In this document: piece by piece, positions 33,850 through 43,325 of the stretch
Layout of the letters: each line of letters starts with the position of its first letter
How positions within the stretch are numbered: the first letter of the stretch is position 1
From: Achromobacter denitrificans NBRC 15125
GTDB taxonomy: Bacteria; Pseudomonadota; Gammaproteobacteria; Burkholderiales; Burkholderiaceae_B
Direction: 5' to 3'
NCBI RefSeq assembly: GCF_001571365.1
Contig: NZ_BCTQ01000037.1
Coordinates: 1 to 64,000 of the forward strand
Length of the DNA stretch: 64,000 nucleotides
The notes under the pieces: model-generated
Database searches by the model: none
The model's input: only the letters and a program-made list of their open reading frames with translations
What the model was told of the DNA's origin: nothing
Program-made: the position numbers and the translations under genes

Positions 33850-35511
33850 TTAGCATGCGGCGGCGGGCCAGGCCCGCGCCAGGATCGCCCCGGTGTCGGT
33901 TCCGGCGGGCAGTTCGCCGAAGAGGCCGCCGTCCGGGCGCAGCCGGCTGGCGGCGAATGCGCGCCCGACGGCCTCGGGCGCGTGCTGGATCAGCAAGGCG
34001 GCCTGCCACAACCGCGCCAGGCCGCCAGCGATGCGCCGCGCCTGGAACTCCGCCTGCCCCGTATCGGCGGCCAGGGCCTGCCAGCGCGCCAGGGCGTCGT
34101 CGAAATCGCGGTCCTGGCCCCGCGCCAGGGCAAGCTCGCGCTCCAGCGCCGGCAGGGCCTCGGGTTCGCGCTGCAGCGCCCGCAGCACGTCCAGCGCCAT
34201 CACATTGCCCGACCCTTCCCAGATGGAATTGACCGGCGTTTCGCGATACAGCCTCGGCATCGGCCCCTCTTCCACGTAGCCGTTGCCGCCCCAGACCTCC
34301 ATGCATTCGCCCACCGCGGCCACGGCGCGCTTGCATACCCAGAGCTTGGCCGCGGGCGTGCCCACGCGGACCAGGGCGCGGGCCTGCGCGTCGGCGCGCT
34401 CGTCCACCGCGCGGGCCAGGCGCAGCGCCAGCGCCATGGCGGCTTCGCCTTCCAGGGCCAGATCGGCCAGCACGTTGCGCATCAGCGGCTGTTCGACCAG
34501 GGGCTTGCCGAAGGCGTGCCGATGCCGCGCGTGGTGGACCGACTGCACCAGCGCCTGCCGCAGCAGCGCCGCGCTGCCCAGCACGCAATCCAGCCGGGTG
34601 GTGGCCGCCATTTCGAGCAGCGGCGCCAGCCCCCGGCCCGGCTCGCCCAGCAGCACGCCCCAGGCGTCCTCGAACTCGACCTCGGCGCTGGCGTTGCTGC
34701 GGTTGCCCAGCTTGTCCTTCAGCCGCCGCACGCGCACGGCGTTGCGCGGCCCGTCGGGGATCCAGCGCGGCACGAAGAAGCAGCCGAGCCCGTCGTCCGT
34801 CTGCGCAAGCACCAGGTGCGCGTCCGCCTGCGGCACCGAATAGAACCATTTATGCCCCACCAGCCGGTAGGGCTGGCCTCGCCCGGCCGCTCCCTGCGGC
34901 ACCGCCCGCGTGCTCACCGCGCGCAGATCAGAGCCGCCCTGCTTCTCGGTCAGCCCCATGCCGATCAGGGCGCTGCGCTTGGCCGGCAGCGGCGCGTCGG
35001 CGCCGTCGAACTCACGCGAATACAGCGCCGGCAGCCACAGGCCGCCGAAATCCACGGCGCCGGCGGGCTCGCGCTGCAACAGGGGCACCGCGGCGAAGGT
35101 CATGGCGGTGGGGCACAGCGAGCCGGCCTCGACCTGGCCCTGCATCAGGTAGGCCGCCGCGCGCGCCACCTGCGCGCCCGGCTCGGGCTGCGCCCAGGCG
35201 CGGCTGTGCAGGCCGCGCGCCATGATGCCGCCCATGAGCAGGTTCCAGGACGGATGGAAATCGATGTGGTCGATGCGGTGGCCGGCGCGGTCGTAGGCGA
35301 GGAGTTCGGGCGGGCAGCGATTGGCCTGCGCGCCGGCTTCCAGCGTCTGCGCGCGGCCCAGCCAGGCCCCATGCGCGGCCAGCTCGCCGGCCCAGGCCTG
35401 CGCGCCCTCGCGGCCGACCGCGGCGCGCAGCGCCGGGTCGGTTTCGTACAGCGAATAGTCTTCCAGGGGCGGGACCTGATTGAATACGGTGTGCGTCGCG
35501 AACGATGACAT
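33850..35511 (-). CDS. AidB-like acyl-CoA dehydrogenase
   Basis: A 553-residue flavoprotein of the acyl-CoA dehydrogenase superfamily, nearest to AidB. NQVPPLEDYSLYETDPAL at the N terminus and GLTEKQGGSDLRA in the flavin region are AidB features, as is GGNGYVEEGPMPRLYRETPV near residue 430. AidB in E. coli is induced by alkylating agents and binds DNA through a C-terminal domain. The length here (E. coli 541) fits. A 3-methyladenine glycosylase is encoded 4 kb away, but the two are not in one operon. Confidence 0.85.
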   Translation of the reverse strand: MSSFATHTVFNQVPPLEDYSLYETDPALRAAVGREGAQAWAGELAAHGAWLGRAQTLEAGAQANRCPPELLAYDRAGHRIDHIDFHPSWNLLMGGIMARGLHSRAWAQPEPGAQVARAAAYLMQGQVEAGSLCPTAMTFAAVPLLQREPAGAVDFGGLWLPALYSREFDGADAPLPAKRSALIGMGLTEKQGGSDLRAVSTRAVPQGAAGRGQPYRLVGHKWFYSVPQADAHLVLAQTDDGLGCFFVPRWIPDGPRNAVRVRRLKDKLGNRSNASAEVEFEDAWGVLLGEPGRGLAPLLEMAATTRLDCVLGSAALLRQALVQSVHHARHRHAFGKPLVEQPLMRNVLADLALEGEAAMALALRLARAVDERADAQARALVRVGTPAAKLWVCKRAVAAVGECMEVWGGNGYVEEGPMPRLYRETPVNSIWEGSGNVMALDVLRALQREPEALPALERELALARGQDRDFDDALARWQALAADTGQAEFQARRIAGGLARLWQAALLIQHAPEAVGRAFAASRLRPDGGLFGELPAGTDTGAILARAWPAAAC

Positions 35512-35568
35512 GGCAACTCCCAGAATCCATCGGCCTGCGCGCCGCGCCGGCGCGGCGCCCCCGGCGCC

Positions 35569-37098
35569 TCAGCGGGCCATGGGCGCCACCAGGGCCCAGG
35601 GCCGCAGCGTCTCGACCTGCGCGGCCAGCTCCAGCAGCAGGGCCTCGCTGCCCAGCGGCCCCATCAGCTGGATGCCGATGGGCAAGCCGTCGGAAGACAT
35701 GCCGAAGGGGATGGAGATGGCCGGCATGCCGGTCAGGTTGGCCAGCGGCGCGAAGGGCGAATAGCCGATGACGCCCTTCTTGCCCAGACGGTAGGCCAGA
35801 TAATCGGCGTTGTCCATGGCGTAGCGGCCGATGGGCGCGGGCGGCTGCGCCAGCACCGGGCTCAGGAACAGGTCGTGGCCCTGTGTGCCGTCGCGCGCCA
35901 GGAAACGGCCGACGCGGCGCGTGATTTCGTGGCAGGTATCGACGCAGGCCACGTATTGCGCGCCGGAAATCGCGCGAGCGTATTCGCGCGCGCCCAGCGT
36001 GGTGGGCTGCAGTTCGTCGGCGGCGAGGCGGCGGCCGCGCGCGCCGACGAACGAATCGATGGCGTTGGCCGCCGCGCTGGCGATCAGGGGCAGCATGGGC
36101 GACAGCACTTCCTCGGACCCCACCGGCGGCGGCGCCTGCACGAGTTCATGGCCGAGCGAGGCGAAGAAGCGCGCGGCCTCGTCCACGACGGCCGCCACCT
36201 CGGGATGGATGGCCTCGCCTTCGTAGGTCGTGCTGATGAAGGCGATGCGGCGGCGCGCGGCTCCCTGCGGATCGGCCGCGACGCGCGCCACGACCGCGCG
36301 GTACGAGTCCGCCGGCTGCGCCGGCGCCGCGTACGGCGCGCCCACGTCGGCGCCGGCGCTGATGTCCAGCGACGCGGCGCAGTCGCGCACCGACAGCGTC
36401 ATCATGTGTTCGGTGGCCAGGCCGCCCCAGCCCTCGCCCTTGAGCGGGCCCAGCGGCATCAGGCCGCGGGAAGGCTTCAGGCCCAGCACGCCGCAGCAGG
36501 ACGACGGGATGCGGATCGATCCGCCGCCGTCGCTGCCGTGCGCGATGCGCACCATGCCGCTGGCCAGCGCGGCCCCCGCGCCGCCGCTGGAGCCGCCCGC
36601 GCTGTGGCCGGGCTTCCAGGGGTTCTGCGTGGCGGGCCCGTAGACGGGCGATTCGGTGGTCGGGCTCAGGCCCAGTTCGGCGCTGGTCGTGCGGCCGAAC
36701 GGAATCAGGCCGGCGCGGCGGTAGCGCTTGACGATTTCGGCGTCGACATCCCATTCGACCTGGCCGTAGAGCACCGATCCCATGGCGCTGGGCAAGCCCA
36801 GCGCGGCGGTGCCCAGGTCCTTGAGCAAGGTGGGCACGCCCAGGAACGGCCGCTGCTGCAATTGCGCCTCGCGCTGTTGCGGCGACAACCGCGCCAGTTC
36901 GTCGTCCAGCGCCTGCGCCAGGCGCAGGCCGGTTTCCGCCTGCATGCCGCAAGCCGCGTTGATCGCGGGATTGCGCGCCTCCACCCTGCCTACCGCTTGC
37001 TGCATTGCGGCAAGCGCGGTCGTGACCCCTAGCGCGATATCGGCGCCCAGCGCCGTCGCGTCGAGGGTAGAGGAATCATGGCGTTCAGCGGTGCTCAT
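35569..37098 (-). CDS. Amidase (amidase signature family)
   Basis: A 509-residue amide hydrolase of the Ser-Ser-Lys class. The catalytic Lys lies in VPTLLKDLG. The glycine/serine loop is AGGSSGGAGAALASG, followed by HGSDGGGSIRIPSSCCG with the nucleophile region. The substrate is not predictable; 6-aminohexanoate-cyclic-dimer hydrolases and general aliphatic amidases share this layout. The start at 37098 is the second in-frame ATG of the region and is chosen because the residues before it do not look coding. Confidence 0.87.
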   Translation of the reverse strand: MSTAERHDSSTLDATALGADIALGVTTALAAMQQAVGRVEARNPAINAACGMQAETGLRLAQALDDELARLSPQQREAQLQQRPFLGVPTLLKDLGTAALGLPSAMGSVLYGQVEWDVDAEIVKRYRRAGLIPFGRTTSAELGLSPTTESPVYGPATQNPWKPGHSAGGSSGGAGAALASGMVRIAHGSDGGGSIRIPSSCCGVLGLKPSRGLMPLGPLKGEGWGGLATEHMMTLSVRDCAASLDISAGADVGAPYAAPAQPADSYRAVVARVAADPQGAARRRIAFISTTYEGEAIHPEVAAVVDEAARFFASLGHELVQAPPPVGSEEVLSPMLPLIASAAANAIDSFVGARGRRLAADELQPTTLGAREYARAISGAQYVACVDTCHEITRRVGRFLARDGTQGHDLFLSPVLAQPPAPIGRYAMDNADYLAYRLGKKGVIGYSPFAPLANLTGMPAISIPFGMSSDGLPIGIQLMGPLGSEALLLELAAQVETLRPWALVAPMAR

Positions 37099-37202
37099 GC
37101 TAGCGATGCTCCAGATATCGACGGCGAATTGCCGCAAGCATCAGGATATCGGCTGTCGGACCGGGCAACAAGCGCGGGCCGGACGCCGGCCGGCCGGCCG
37201 GA

Positions 37203-38573
37203 TCAGTTGGCGCCCGCGGGCGGCGCCTCCGGCTCGCCGGGATCGTCGCCGCCCTCGCCCAGCAGCAGCCGCGCATCGGCCTCGGGCAACGCCTCCACGT
37301 CCTTCAGGTTGCGCAGCATGGCGCGCGTGCGCACTTCGGTCTGTCCGATTTTGTTGCTGGCGGTGTCCAGCGTCTTCTTGACGCTGGCCAGCGCGTCGCC
37401 GAACTTGCCGAACTCCGTCTTGACCGCGCGCAGCACCTGCCAGACCTCGGACGAGCGCTGTTCGATGGCCAGCGTGCGAAACCCCATCTGCAGGCTGTTC
37501 AGCAGCGCCGCGAGGTTGCTCGGGCCGGCCACGTTGACCCGCAGGTCGTGCAGCTTGTCGAGCAGGCCAGGCCGGCGCAGCACCTCGGCGTACAGGCTTT
37601 CCGTGGGCAGGAACATGATGGCGAAATCGGTTGTGTGCGGCGGCGCGACGTACTTGGCGGCGATCGAGCGCGCCTGCAGCTCGACCGCCCGGCCCAGCGC
37701 GGCCCCCGCGTTCTTGGCGCCTTCCGCGTCCGCAGCGTCCTGCGCGTCCATGAGCCGTTCGTACTCTTCCTTCGGGAACTTGGCGTCGATGGGCAGCCAT
37801 ACCGGCGCGCCGCCGTCGCCGCGCCCGGGCAGGCGGATGGCGAACTCCACCACGGCGTCGCTGCCGGGCACGGGCTTGATGTTGCTGGCGTACTGGTCCG
37901 GCGTCATGTTGTCTTCGATCAGCCGCGCCAGCTGCACTTCGCCCCAGGTGCCGCGCGATTTCACGTTGGTCAGGACGCGCTTCAGATCGCCGACGCCGGC
38001 CGCCAGCGCCTGCATTTCACCCAGCCCCTTGTGCACGGCTTCGAGGCGGTCGGACACCAGCTTGAAGGATTCGCCCAGCCGCTGCTCCAGCGTGGCATGG
38101 AGCTTTTCGTCCACGGTCCGGCGCATTTCGTCCAGTTTGGCGCTGTTGTCGGATTGCAACGATTGCAGGCGCTGGTCCACCGTGGCGCGCACTTCCATGA
38201 GGCGCCGCTCGTTGATCTGGATGAGGCCTTGCAGCTGCTCCGAAAAGCCGGCCCCGAAACGCGCCAGCGATTCCGCGGATTCGGCGCGGGCGGCCTGGGC
38301 ATCGCGCGACAGGCCGGCGCGCAGTTCTTCCTGCGACTGCGCCAATTCCGCGCGCAAGGCGCGGGCCGATTCCGAGAATTCGCCGCGCAGGCCGCGCTGG
38401 CCCTCGGCGATGTCGGCGCGCAGGGCGCGCTCGGTCCGTTCCAGCCCCTCCAGCAGCGCCTCCAGGCGGGCGTCCGCGGCCGGCGGGCGCAGCCACGCCA
38501 GCATCGCCGCCAGGAAAGCCAGCACGGCGCCGCCCGCGGCGGCCCAAAGCAGAATATCGTTCAAGTGATGCAT
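37203..38573 (-). CDS. rmuC: DNA recombination protein RmuC homologue
   Basis: A 456-residue protein thought to limit DNA inversions at short inverted repeats, with a nuclease-like fold. An N-terminal membrane segment (about residues 5-28) is followed by a long coiled coil (about 35-190, Glu/Arg/Leu-rich) and then the RmuC domain with SRGTWGEVQLARLIED, PIDAKFPKEEYERL and MFLPTESLYAEVL. The start at 38573 begins just before the membrane segment; the longer frame to 38918 runs into the divergent gene and is not real. Confidence 0.92.
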   Translation of the reverse strand: MHHLNDILLWAAAGGAVLAFLAAMLAWLRPPAADARLEALLEGLERTERALRADIAEGQRGLRGEFSESARALRAELAQSQEELRAGLSRDAQAARAESAESLARFGAGFSEQLQGLIQINERRLMEVRATVDQRLQSLQSDNSAKLDEMRRTVDEKLHATLEQRLGESFKLVSDRLEAVHKGLGEMQALAAGVGDLKRVLTNVKSRGTWGEVQLARLIEDNMTPDQYASNIKPVPGSDAVVEFAIRLPGRGDGGAPVWLPIDAKFPKEEYERLMDAQDAADAEGAKNAGAALGRAVELQARSIAAKYVAPPHTTDFAIMFLPTESLYAEVLRRPGLLDKLHDLRVNVAGPSNLAALLNSLQMGFRTLAIEQRSSEVWQVLRAVKTEFGKFGDALASVKKTLDTASNKIGQTEVRTRAMLRNLKDVEALPEADARLLLGEGGDDPGEPEAPPAGAN

Positions 38574-38622
38574 CTCCAAAGCCTGGATTGTAGGACTCCC
38601 GCCCCGCCCGCCACGGCGAAAA

Positions 38623-39405
38623 ATGCCGGATCCGTACAGGCTCCGCTGCCTTCCGGCGGGCAAGCGGATTACACTCTGGCCCATCCACATCGGTCCCACA
38701 ACCCCATTGAACCCAGCTGATCTCACCCCCGGCCAGCCCGCCGCATCGTTCCAGTCCGTATTCGGGCCGCTGGACCTGGATGCCGCGGTTCCGCTCGCCA
38801 CCGGCGGCGACCGCCACATCTTCCAGCATCCCCACATGCCGTCCCTGCTCGTCAAGGTGATGGACATGCGCGCCCGCGCCGTGTACCTGGAAGCGCGCCC
38901 CTTCAAGCGCTGGTACAAGCAGTACCAGCGCGAAAGCGCCTACCGCGTCTACCTGAACGAAATCTCGGAATACGTCACCACCACCACCCGCCCCTCCGGC
39001 GTCTGGCAGGTGCCCATGGCGCGCATCCTGGGCGTGGCGCAAACCACGCTGGGCCTCGGGCTGGTGGTCGAGAAGATCTGCGACGAGGCGGGCAACATCG
39101 CCCCCACGGTGGCCGACATGGCGCGGCAGGGCAAGCTCGACGCGGCGCTCGGCGAACAGCTCGACGAGTTCTTCGACGATCTGGCCGACGCGCACGTGGT
39201 CCTGCACGACGTATCCGCCAGCAATATCGCCTGTGGCTTCAATGCGGACGGCAAGCCGGGCCTGTACCTGATCGACGGATTCGGCGTGCTGCCGCTCATC
39301 CCGCTCTATGCCTGGAGCAAGCGCCTGAACCGCCGCCGCATCGAGCGCAAGTACGCCGAAATGCGCGCGTCCCTGGCCAGGCGCTTCGCAGCGCCCGCCG
39401 CCTAG
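38623..39405 (+). CDS. YrbL family protein (kinase-like fold)
   Basis: A protein of up to 260 residues resembling YrbL, the PhoP-regulated protein of enteric bacteria. The conserved region starts near residue 45. It shows LHDVSASNIACG, a catalytic-loop-like sequence, and LYLIDGFGVLP, a DFG-like sequence, so the fold is that of small-molecule kinases, possibly acting on a lipopolysaccharide sugar. No signal or membrane segment is present. The ATG at 38623 has a poor ribosome site; a TTG at 38707 is a real alternative. It is divergent from rmuC and tail to tail with the glycosylase gene. Confidence 0.8.
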   Translation: MPDPYRLRCLPAGKRITLWPIHIGPTTPLNPADLTPGQPAASFQSVFGPLDLDAAVPLATGGDRHIFQHPHMPSLLVKVMDMRARAVYLEARPFKRWYKQYQRESAYRVYLNEISEYVTTTTRPSGVWQVPMARILGVAQTTLGLGLVVEKICDEAGNIAPTVADMARQGKLDAALGEQLDEFFDDLADAHVVLHDVSASNIACGFNADGKPGLYLIDGFGVLPLIPLYAWSKRLNRRRIERKYAEMRASLARRFAAPAA

Positions 39406-40172
39406 GGCATCTCGGGCGCCTCGCGCAGCACGATGCCCTGGCGGTCCACCCATACGTAGTCGTGTCCGGCGCGCTGCCCGCGGCGCAGCGGGTTGCGCGT
39501 GCAGAACGCCGCGTAACCGGGATCCACGAAACGGTAGCTCAGGTGTTCGTCGCGGCCCAGGGGAATGCCGAGGCGGGTAGTGCAGATCAGCGCGGCCGGC
39601 GCCTCCCCCACGTCTTCCACGTAGAGCGCGCGCGGATCGAAGCGGCGCGCGTCCCAGTCGGGCACTTTCAGGCCGAGCGCCCTGCACAGCAGCGTCTGGC
39701 CCGCGCACAGGCTGCCCGGCGCCCTGGGCCGCCCCTGGGCGTCGGGATTCAATTCCTGCATGCGGGCCAGCGCCTTCGGGCCGGACCGCGCATCGATCCA
39801 GGGGTAGCCGGACTTGATCAGCACCGCGTTGCCGGGCCCCGCCGCGCTGAAGTTCAGCGAATCCCCGCCCCGGGCGTAGTACATATAGACGGTGCCGCCG
39901 TCCATGAAGAGCGCGCGGCGCTTATGGGTATAGCCCAGCGAGGCGTGGCTGCCCTTCTCTTCCAGGTAGTACGCCTCGGTTTCGATGATGCGGGCCGACA
40001 GCCACAGGCTGCCCACGCGATGCCGGATGACCTTGCCCAGCAGCTCGCGCGCCAGCTGGGCCGCATCGCGGTCGAAGAAGGCGTCGGGCAGCGCCTGGCC
40101 GGCGCCGGCCGGCGTCTCAGGCGAAACGTTCGCCGTAGCGCTTTTCGCTGAAGCCAACGCTGACCTCTCCAT
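39402..40172 (-). CDS. 3-methyladenine DNA glycosylase (AAG/Mpg type)
   Basis: Base-excision repair glycosylase of the mammalian AAG fold, 256 residues. ARIIETEAYYLEEKGSHAS contains the catalytic Glu region, and GTVYMYYARGGDSLNF and VLIKSGYPW follow as in the family. It releases 3-methyladenine and related damaged purines. The start at 40172 lies 56 bases inside the upstream ArsC-like gene; no later good start exists, so translation probably couples through the overlap. Confidence 0.9.
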   Translation of the reverse strand: MERSALASAKSATANVSPETPAGAGQALPDAFFDRDAAQLARELLGKVIRHRVGSLWLSARIIETEAYYLEEKGSHASLGYTHKRRALFMDGGTVYMYYARGGDSLNFSAAGPGNAVLIKSGYPWIDARSGPKALARMQELNPDAQGRPRAPGSLCAGQTLLCRALGLKVPDWDARRFDPRALYVEDVGEAPAALICTTRLGIPLGRDEHLSYRFVDPGYAAFCTRNPLRRGQRAGHDYVWVDRQGIVLREAPEMP

Positions 40173-40473
40173 CCGGCGTCACCGTGACGGGCCGGCGCAC
40201 CAGCGCCGGGAATTCGGCGATGAGCGCGGTCCATTCGGCGTCGGTCTGCGCGGTCTTGCGCGCCTCGGGCAGGTTGCGCCAGGTCATGGAGGCGCGGTTG
40301 ACCAGCTTTTCCCAGCCGCCGACCTTTCCGGCCCAGGACGTCAGGGTGCCAGCGGGCACCGGGTCGTCGCGGTAGTCCACGAAGGCGTGGGCGACGCCGT
40401 GTTCGGTCAGCCAATCGCGCGCCTTGACGCAGGTGCTGCATTTGGTCAGGCCGTAGAGGGTGGTTTGCTTCAT
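40117..40473 (-). CDS. ArsC/Spx-family reductase-like protein
   Basis: A 118-residue thioredoxin-fold protein of the ArsC/YffB (Spx) group. The N-terminal motif is GLTKCSTCVKARDWL with a CxxC pair, and RRPVTVTPDG near the C terminus holds the conserved Arg-Pro. YffB-type proteins are glutathione-dependent thiol reductases with no proven arsenate role. Its ATG overlaps the stop of the polyamine permease gene (ATGA), so it is the fifth gene of that operon. Confidence 0.88.
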   Translation of the reverse strand: MKQTTLYGLTKCSTCVKARDWLTEHGVAHAFVDYRDDPVPAGTLTSWAGKVGGWEKLVNRASMTWRNLPEARKTAQTDAEWTALIAEFPALVRRPVTVTPDGEVSVGFSEKRYGERFA

Positions 40474-41279
40474 TTGGGTTCGGACTCCTTGCGCGCTTGC
40501 AGGCGGTCGGCCAGGATCACGCAGGTGCCCACCGCCAGGATGAACAGCGTGGCCAGCGCATTGATCTCGGGTTTCAGGCCCAGGCGCACGCGCGAAAACA
40601 CTTCCATCGGCAGCGTGCTGGAACTGGGCCCGGACAGGAACGACGCCAGCACCACGTCATCCAGCGACAACGTGAACGCCAGCAGCCAGGCCGAGGCCAG
40701 CGCCGGGGCGATGAGCGGCAGCGTGATCTTGAAGAACACGGTGATGGGCGTGGCGCCGAGGTCCAGCGCGGCCTCTTCCAGCGAGCGGTCCAGGTCGCGG
40801 ATGCGGGTCTGGATGATGACCGCCACGAAGGCCATGCACAGGGTGACGTGCCCCACCCAGATCGTGAAGACGCCGTTCTCGGCGGGCCAGCCCAGGCTGC
40901 CGCGCAGTTCCACGAACATCAGCAACAGCGAAATGCCCAGCACCACCTCGGGAATGACCAGCGGCGCGCTCAGCATGCCCACGTACAGCGAGAAACCGCG
41001 GAAGCGGCCCATGCGTCCCAGCACGTAGCCCGCCCAGGTACCGATGATGACCGCGGCCGTGGCGGTCATGACGGCAATGCGGAACGACAGCCAGGCCGCG
41101 CGCAGCAGCGCGTCGTCGTTGAACAGCGAGTGGTACCAGCGGAACGACAGGCCCGTCCAGGACGTGACCGTGGGCGACTCGTTGAACGAGAACACCATCA
41201 GGCTGATGATGGGCACGTACAGGAAGAAGTACCCCAGCCCCAGCACGATGCCGCGCAAAGTCTTGTTGGGCCCGTTCAC
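40470..41279 (-). CDS. potI: Putrescine/spermidine ABC permease, PotC/PotI type
   Basis: Inner-membrane permease of 269 residues, six membrane segments. The EAA loop is DLDRSLEEAALDLGATPIT, and YVGMLSAPLVIPEVVLGISL is typical of PotC/PotI. The start is GTG at 41279, supported by GGAGG six bases upstream and by overlap with the stop of the preceding permease gene. It is paired with the PotH-type permease, PotG-type ATPase and PotF-type binding protein upstream. Confidence 0.92.
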   Translation of the reverse strand: MNGPNKTLRGIVLGLGYFFLYVPIISLMVFSFNESPTVTSWTGLSFRWYHSLFNDDALLRAAWLSFRIAVMTATAAVIIGTWAGYVLGRMGRFRGFSLYVGMLSAPLVIPEVVLGISLLLMFVELRGSLGWPAENGVFTIWVGHVTLCMAFVAVIIQTRIRDLDRSLEEAALDLGATPITVFFKITLPLIAPALASAWLLAFTLSLDDVVLASFLSGPSSSTLPMEVFSRVRLGLKPEINALATLFILAVGTCVILADRLQARKESEPK

Positions 41280-42196
41280 TTGCGGCCTCCGCCTGCCTGT
41301 TCCTGCTGCTTGACCTGGTTGTACTGGAAGTACACCAGCGGCACGAGCAGCAGCAGCACCATCACGCAGGTCACCGCCGAGGCCATGGGCCAGTCGGCGT
41401 TGTTGAAGAACTCGTTCCACATGACGCGGCCCATCATGAGGGTGTTGGCGCCGCCCAGCATTTCGGGGATCACGTACTCGCCCACGGCCGGAATGAACAC
41501 CAGCATGGCGCCCGCGATCACGCCCTGGCGCGACAGCGGCACGGTGATCTGCCAGAAGGCCTGCCAGGGCTTGGCGCCCAGGTCGTAGGCGGCTTCCAGC
41601 AGGCGCAGGTCCATCTTCACCAGCGTGGCGTAGAGCGGCAGGATGAAGAACGGCAGGTACGCGTAGACCATGCCGATATAGACCGCGACGTCGGTGCGGT
41701 AGATTTCCAGCGGACTGGAAATGATGCCCAGGCTCTGCAGCAGGTTGTTGAGCAGCCCGTCGTTGCGCAGGATGCCCACCCAGGCGTAGACGCGCAGCAG
41801 CAGCGAGGTCCAGAAAGGCAGGATCACGCCCAGCAGCAGCAGGTTGCGCACCGAAGGCGACGAACGCGCGATGTAGTAGGCGATGGGATAGCCGATCAGC
41901 ACGCAGCACAGCGTGGTGACGGCGGCGATCTTCACCGAGTTCAGGTAGGTAGCGAAGTACAGGCTGTCGGTGAACAGCAGGATGTAGCCGCGCAGGTGCA
42001 GGCTGAACTGCACCGCCTCGTCCTTGAATTCCGCCAGCGAGGTGTACGGCGGAATGCCGAACTTGAGCTCGGCGAAGCTGATCTTGAAGACCAGCAGGAA
42101 CGGCACCAGCAGGAACAGCACCAGCCAGGCGAACGGCGGCACCACCGCCAGCGTGCGTCCCGACGGCAGCCAGTCGCGGGGCGAGATGCGGATCAT
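41276..42196 (-). CDS. potH: Putrescine/spermidine ABC permease, PotB/PotH type
   Basis: Inner-membrane permease of 306 residues with six membrane segments and a periplasmic insertion after the first. The EAA loop is LRLLEAAYDLGAKPWQ, and GEYVIPEMLGG near residue 235 is a PotB/PotH hallmark. The ATG at 42196 overlaps the potG stop (ATGA). It forms the permease heterodimer with the next gene. Confidence 0.92.
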   Translation of the reverse strand: MIRISPRDWLPSGRTLAVVPPFAWLVLFLLVPFLLVFKISFAELKFGIPPYTSLAEFKDEAVQFSLHLRGYILLFTDSLYFATYLNSVKIAAVTTLCCVLIGYPIAYYIARSSPSVRNLLLLGVILPFWTSLLLRVYAWVGILRNDGLLNNLLQSLGIISSPLEIYRTDVAVYIGMVYAYLPFFILPLYATLVKMDLRLLEAAYDLGAKPWQAFWQITVPLSRQGVIAGAMLVFIPAVGEYVIPEMLGGANTLMMGRVMWNEFFNNADWPMASAVTCVMVLLLLVPLVYFQYNQVKQQEQAGGGRK

Positions 42197-43320
42197 GACG
42201 CCAGCACCGTCGCGCTGTCGGCGTCCCAGCTCACGAAGATTTCTTCGTCGATGCCCGGCGCGTCCAGTTGGGCGAGCATCCGGCTGGGCACGCTGGCCTC
42301 CACCGTCTTGCCCGAGTCCAGGCGGATCTGGTAGAGCGCGTAGCTGCCCATCCACGCCATGTGGCTGACCATGCCGTGCGCCCAGTTGTATTCGCCTTCG
42401 GGCTGTTCGCGCGACACCAGCAGCCGCTCGGGGCGGATGGAGACGTGCACTTCCATGCCCAGCGGCTCGCTCACGCCGTGGTTGACGAAGAGCGGACGGC
42501 TCAGTTCGCCGCATTCGATGGCCACGTGGTCGGGCTCGTCCACCACGATGGTGCCGGTGAACATATTGGTGGAGCCGATGAAGCTGGCCACGAAGCGGGA
42601 ATTCGGGAAGGCGTAGACGTCCTGCGGCGAGCCGCATTGGACGATCTGGCCTTCGGTCATGACGGCCAGCCGATGCGCCATGGTCATGGCCTCCTCCTGG
42701 TCGTGCGTGACCATGATGCAGGTCACGCCGACCTGCTCCAGGATTTTGACCAGCTCGATCTGCGTCTTCTGGCGGATCTGCTTGTCCAGCGCCGACATCG
42801 GTTCGTCCAGCAACAGCAGCTTGGGCCGCTTGACCAGGCTGCGCGCCAGGGCCACGCGTTGCTGCTGCCCGCCGGACAGCTGGTTGGGCTTGCGCCGCGA
42901 ATAGCCGGCCATCTGGACCAGGTCCAGGGCCTCGAACACGCGGTCATGGATTTCGGCGCGGTCCACGCCTTCCTGCTTGAGGCCGAAGGCCACGTTGGCC
43001 TCGACCGTCATGTGCGGAAACAGGGCATAGGACTGGAACATCATGTTCACGGGCCGGCGATACGGCGGCACGCGCGTGATGTCCTCGCCGTCCAGCAGGA
43101 TCTGGCCCGAGGTGGCCTCTTCGAACCCCGCCAGCATGCGCAGCAGCGTGGACTTGCCGCTGCCCGAGCTGCCCAGCAGGGCGAAGATCTCGTTGCGCTT
43201 GACCGACAGATTGACGGAACGGACGGCGACCACATCGCCGAAGATCTTGACGACATCGGCGATCCGGACGAACTCGTCCGGATCCGTCGAATGCTGCGCC
43301 GAGTAACGGCTTTCGCTCAT
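42193..43320 (-). CDS. potG: Polyamine ABC transporter ATPase, PotA/PotG type
   Basis: Cytoplasmic ATPase of 375 residues. Walker A is GSSGSGKST near residue 50, the signature is QLSGGQQQR, Walker B is LLLLDEPMSALD and the switch is TCIMVTHDQEEAM. A C-terminal TOBE domain (about 280-370) gives the regulatory part. The start at 43320 lies five bases after the binding-protein gene and precedes the conserved region; the longer frame is unsupported. Confidence 0.93.
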   Translation of the reverse strand: MSESRYSAQHSTDPDEFVRIADVVKIFGDVVAVRSVNLSVKRNEIFALLGSSGSGKSTLLRMLAGFEEATSGQILLDGEDITRVPPYRRPVNMMFQSYALFPHMTVEANVAFGLKQEGVDRAEIHDRVFEALDLVQMAGYSRRKPNQLSGGQQQRVALARSLVKRPKLLLLDEPMSALDKQIRQKTQIELVKILEQVGVTCIMVTHDQEEAMTMAHRLAVMTEGQIVQCGSPQDVYAFPNSRFVASFIGSTNMFTGTIVVDEPDHVAIECGELSRPLFVNHGVSEPLGMEVHVSIRPERLLVSREQPEGEYNWAHGMVSHMAWMGSYALYQIRLDSGKTVEASVPSRMLAQLDAPGIDEEIFVSWDADSATVLAS

Positions 43321-43325
43321 GATGA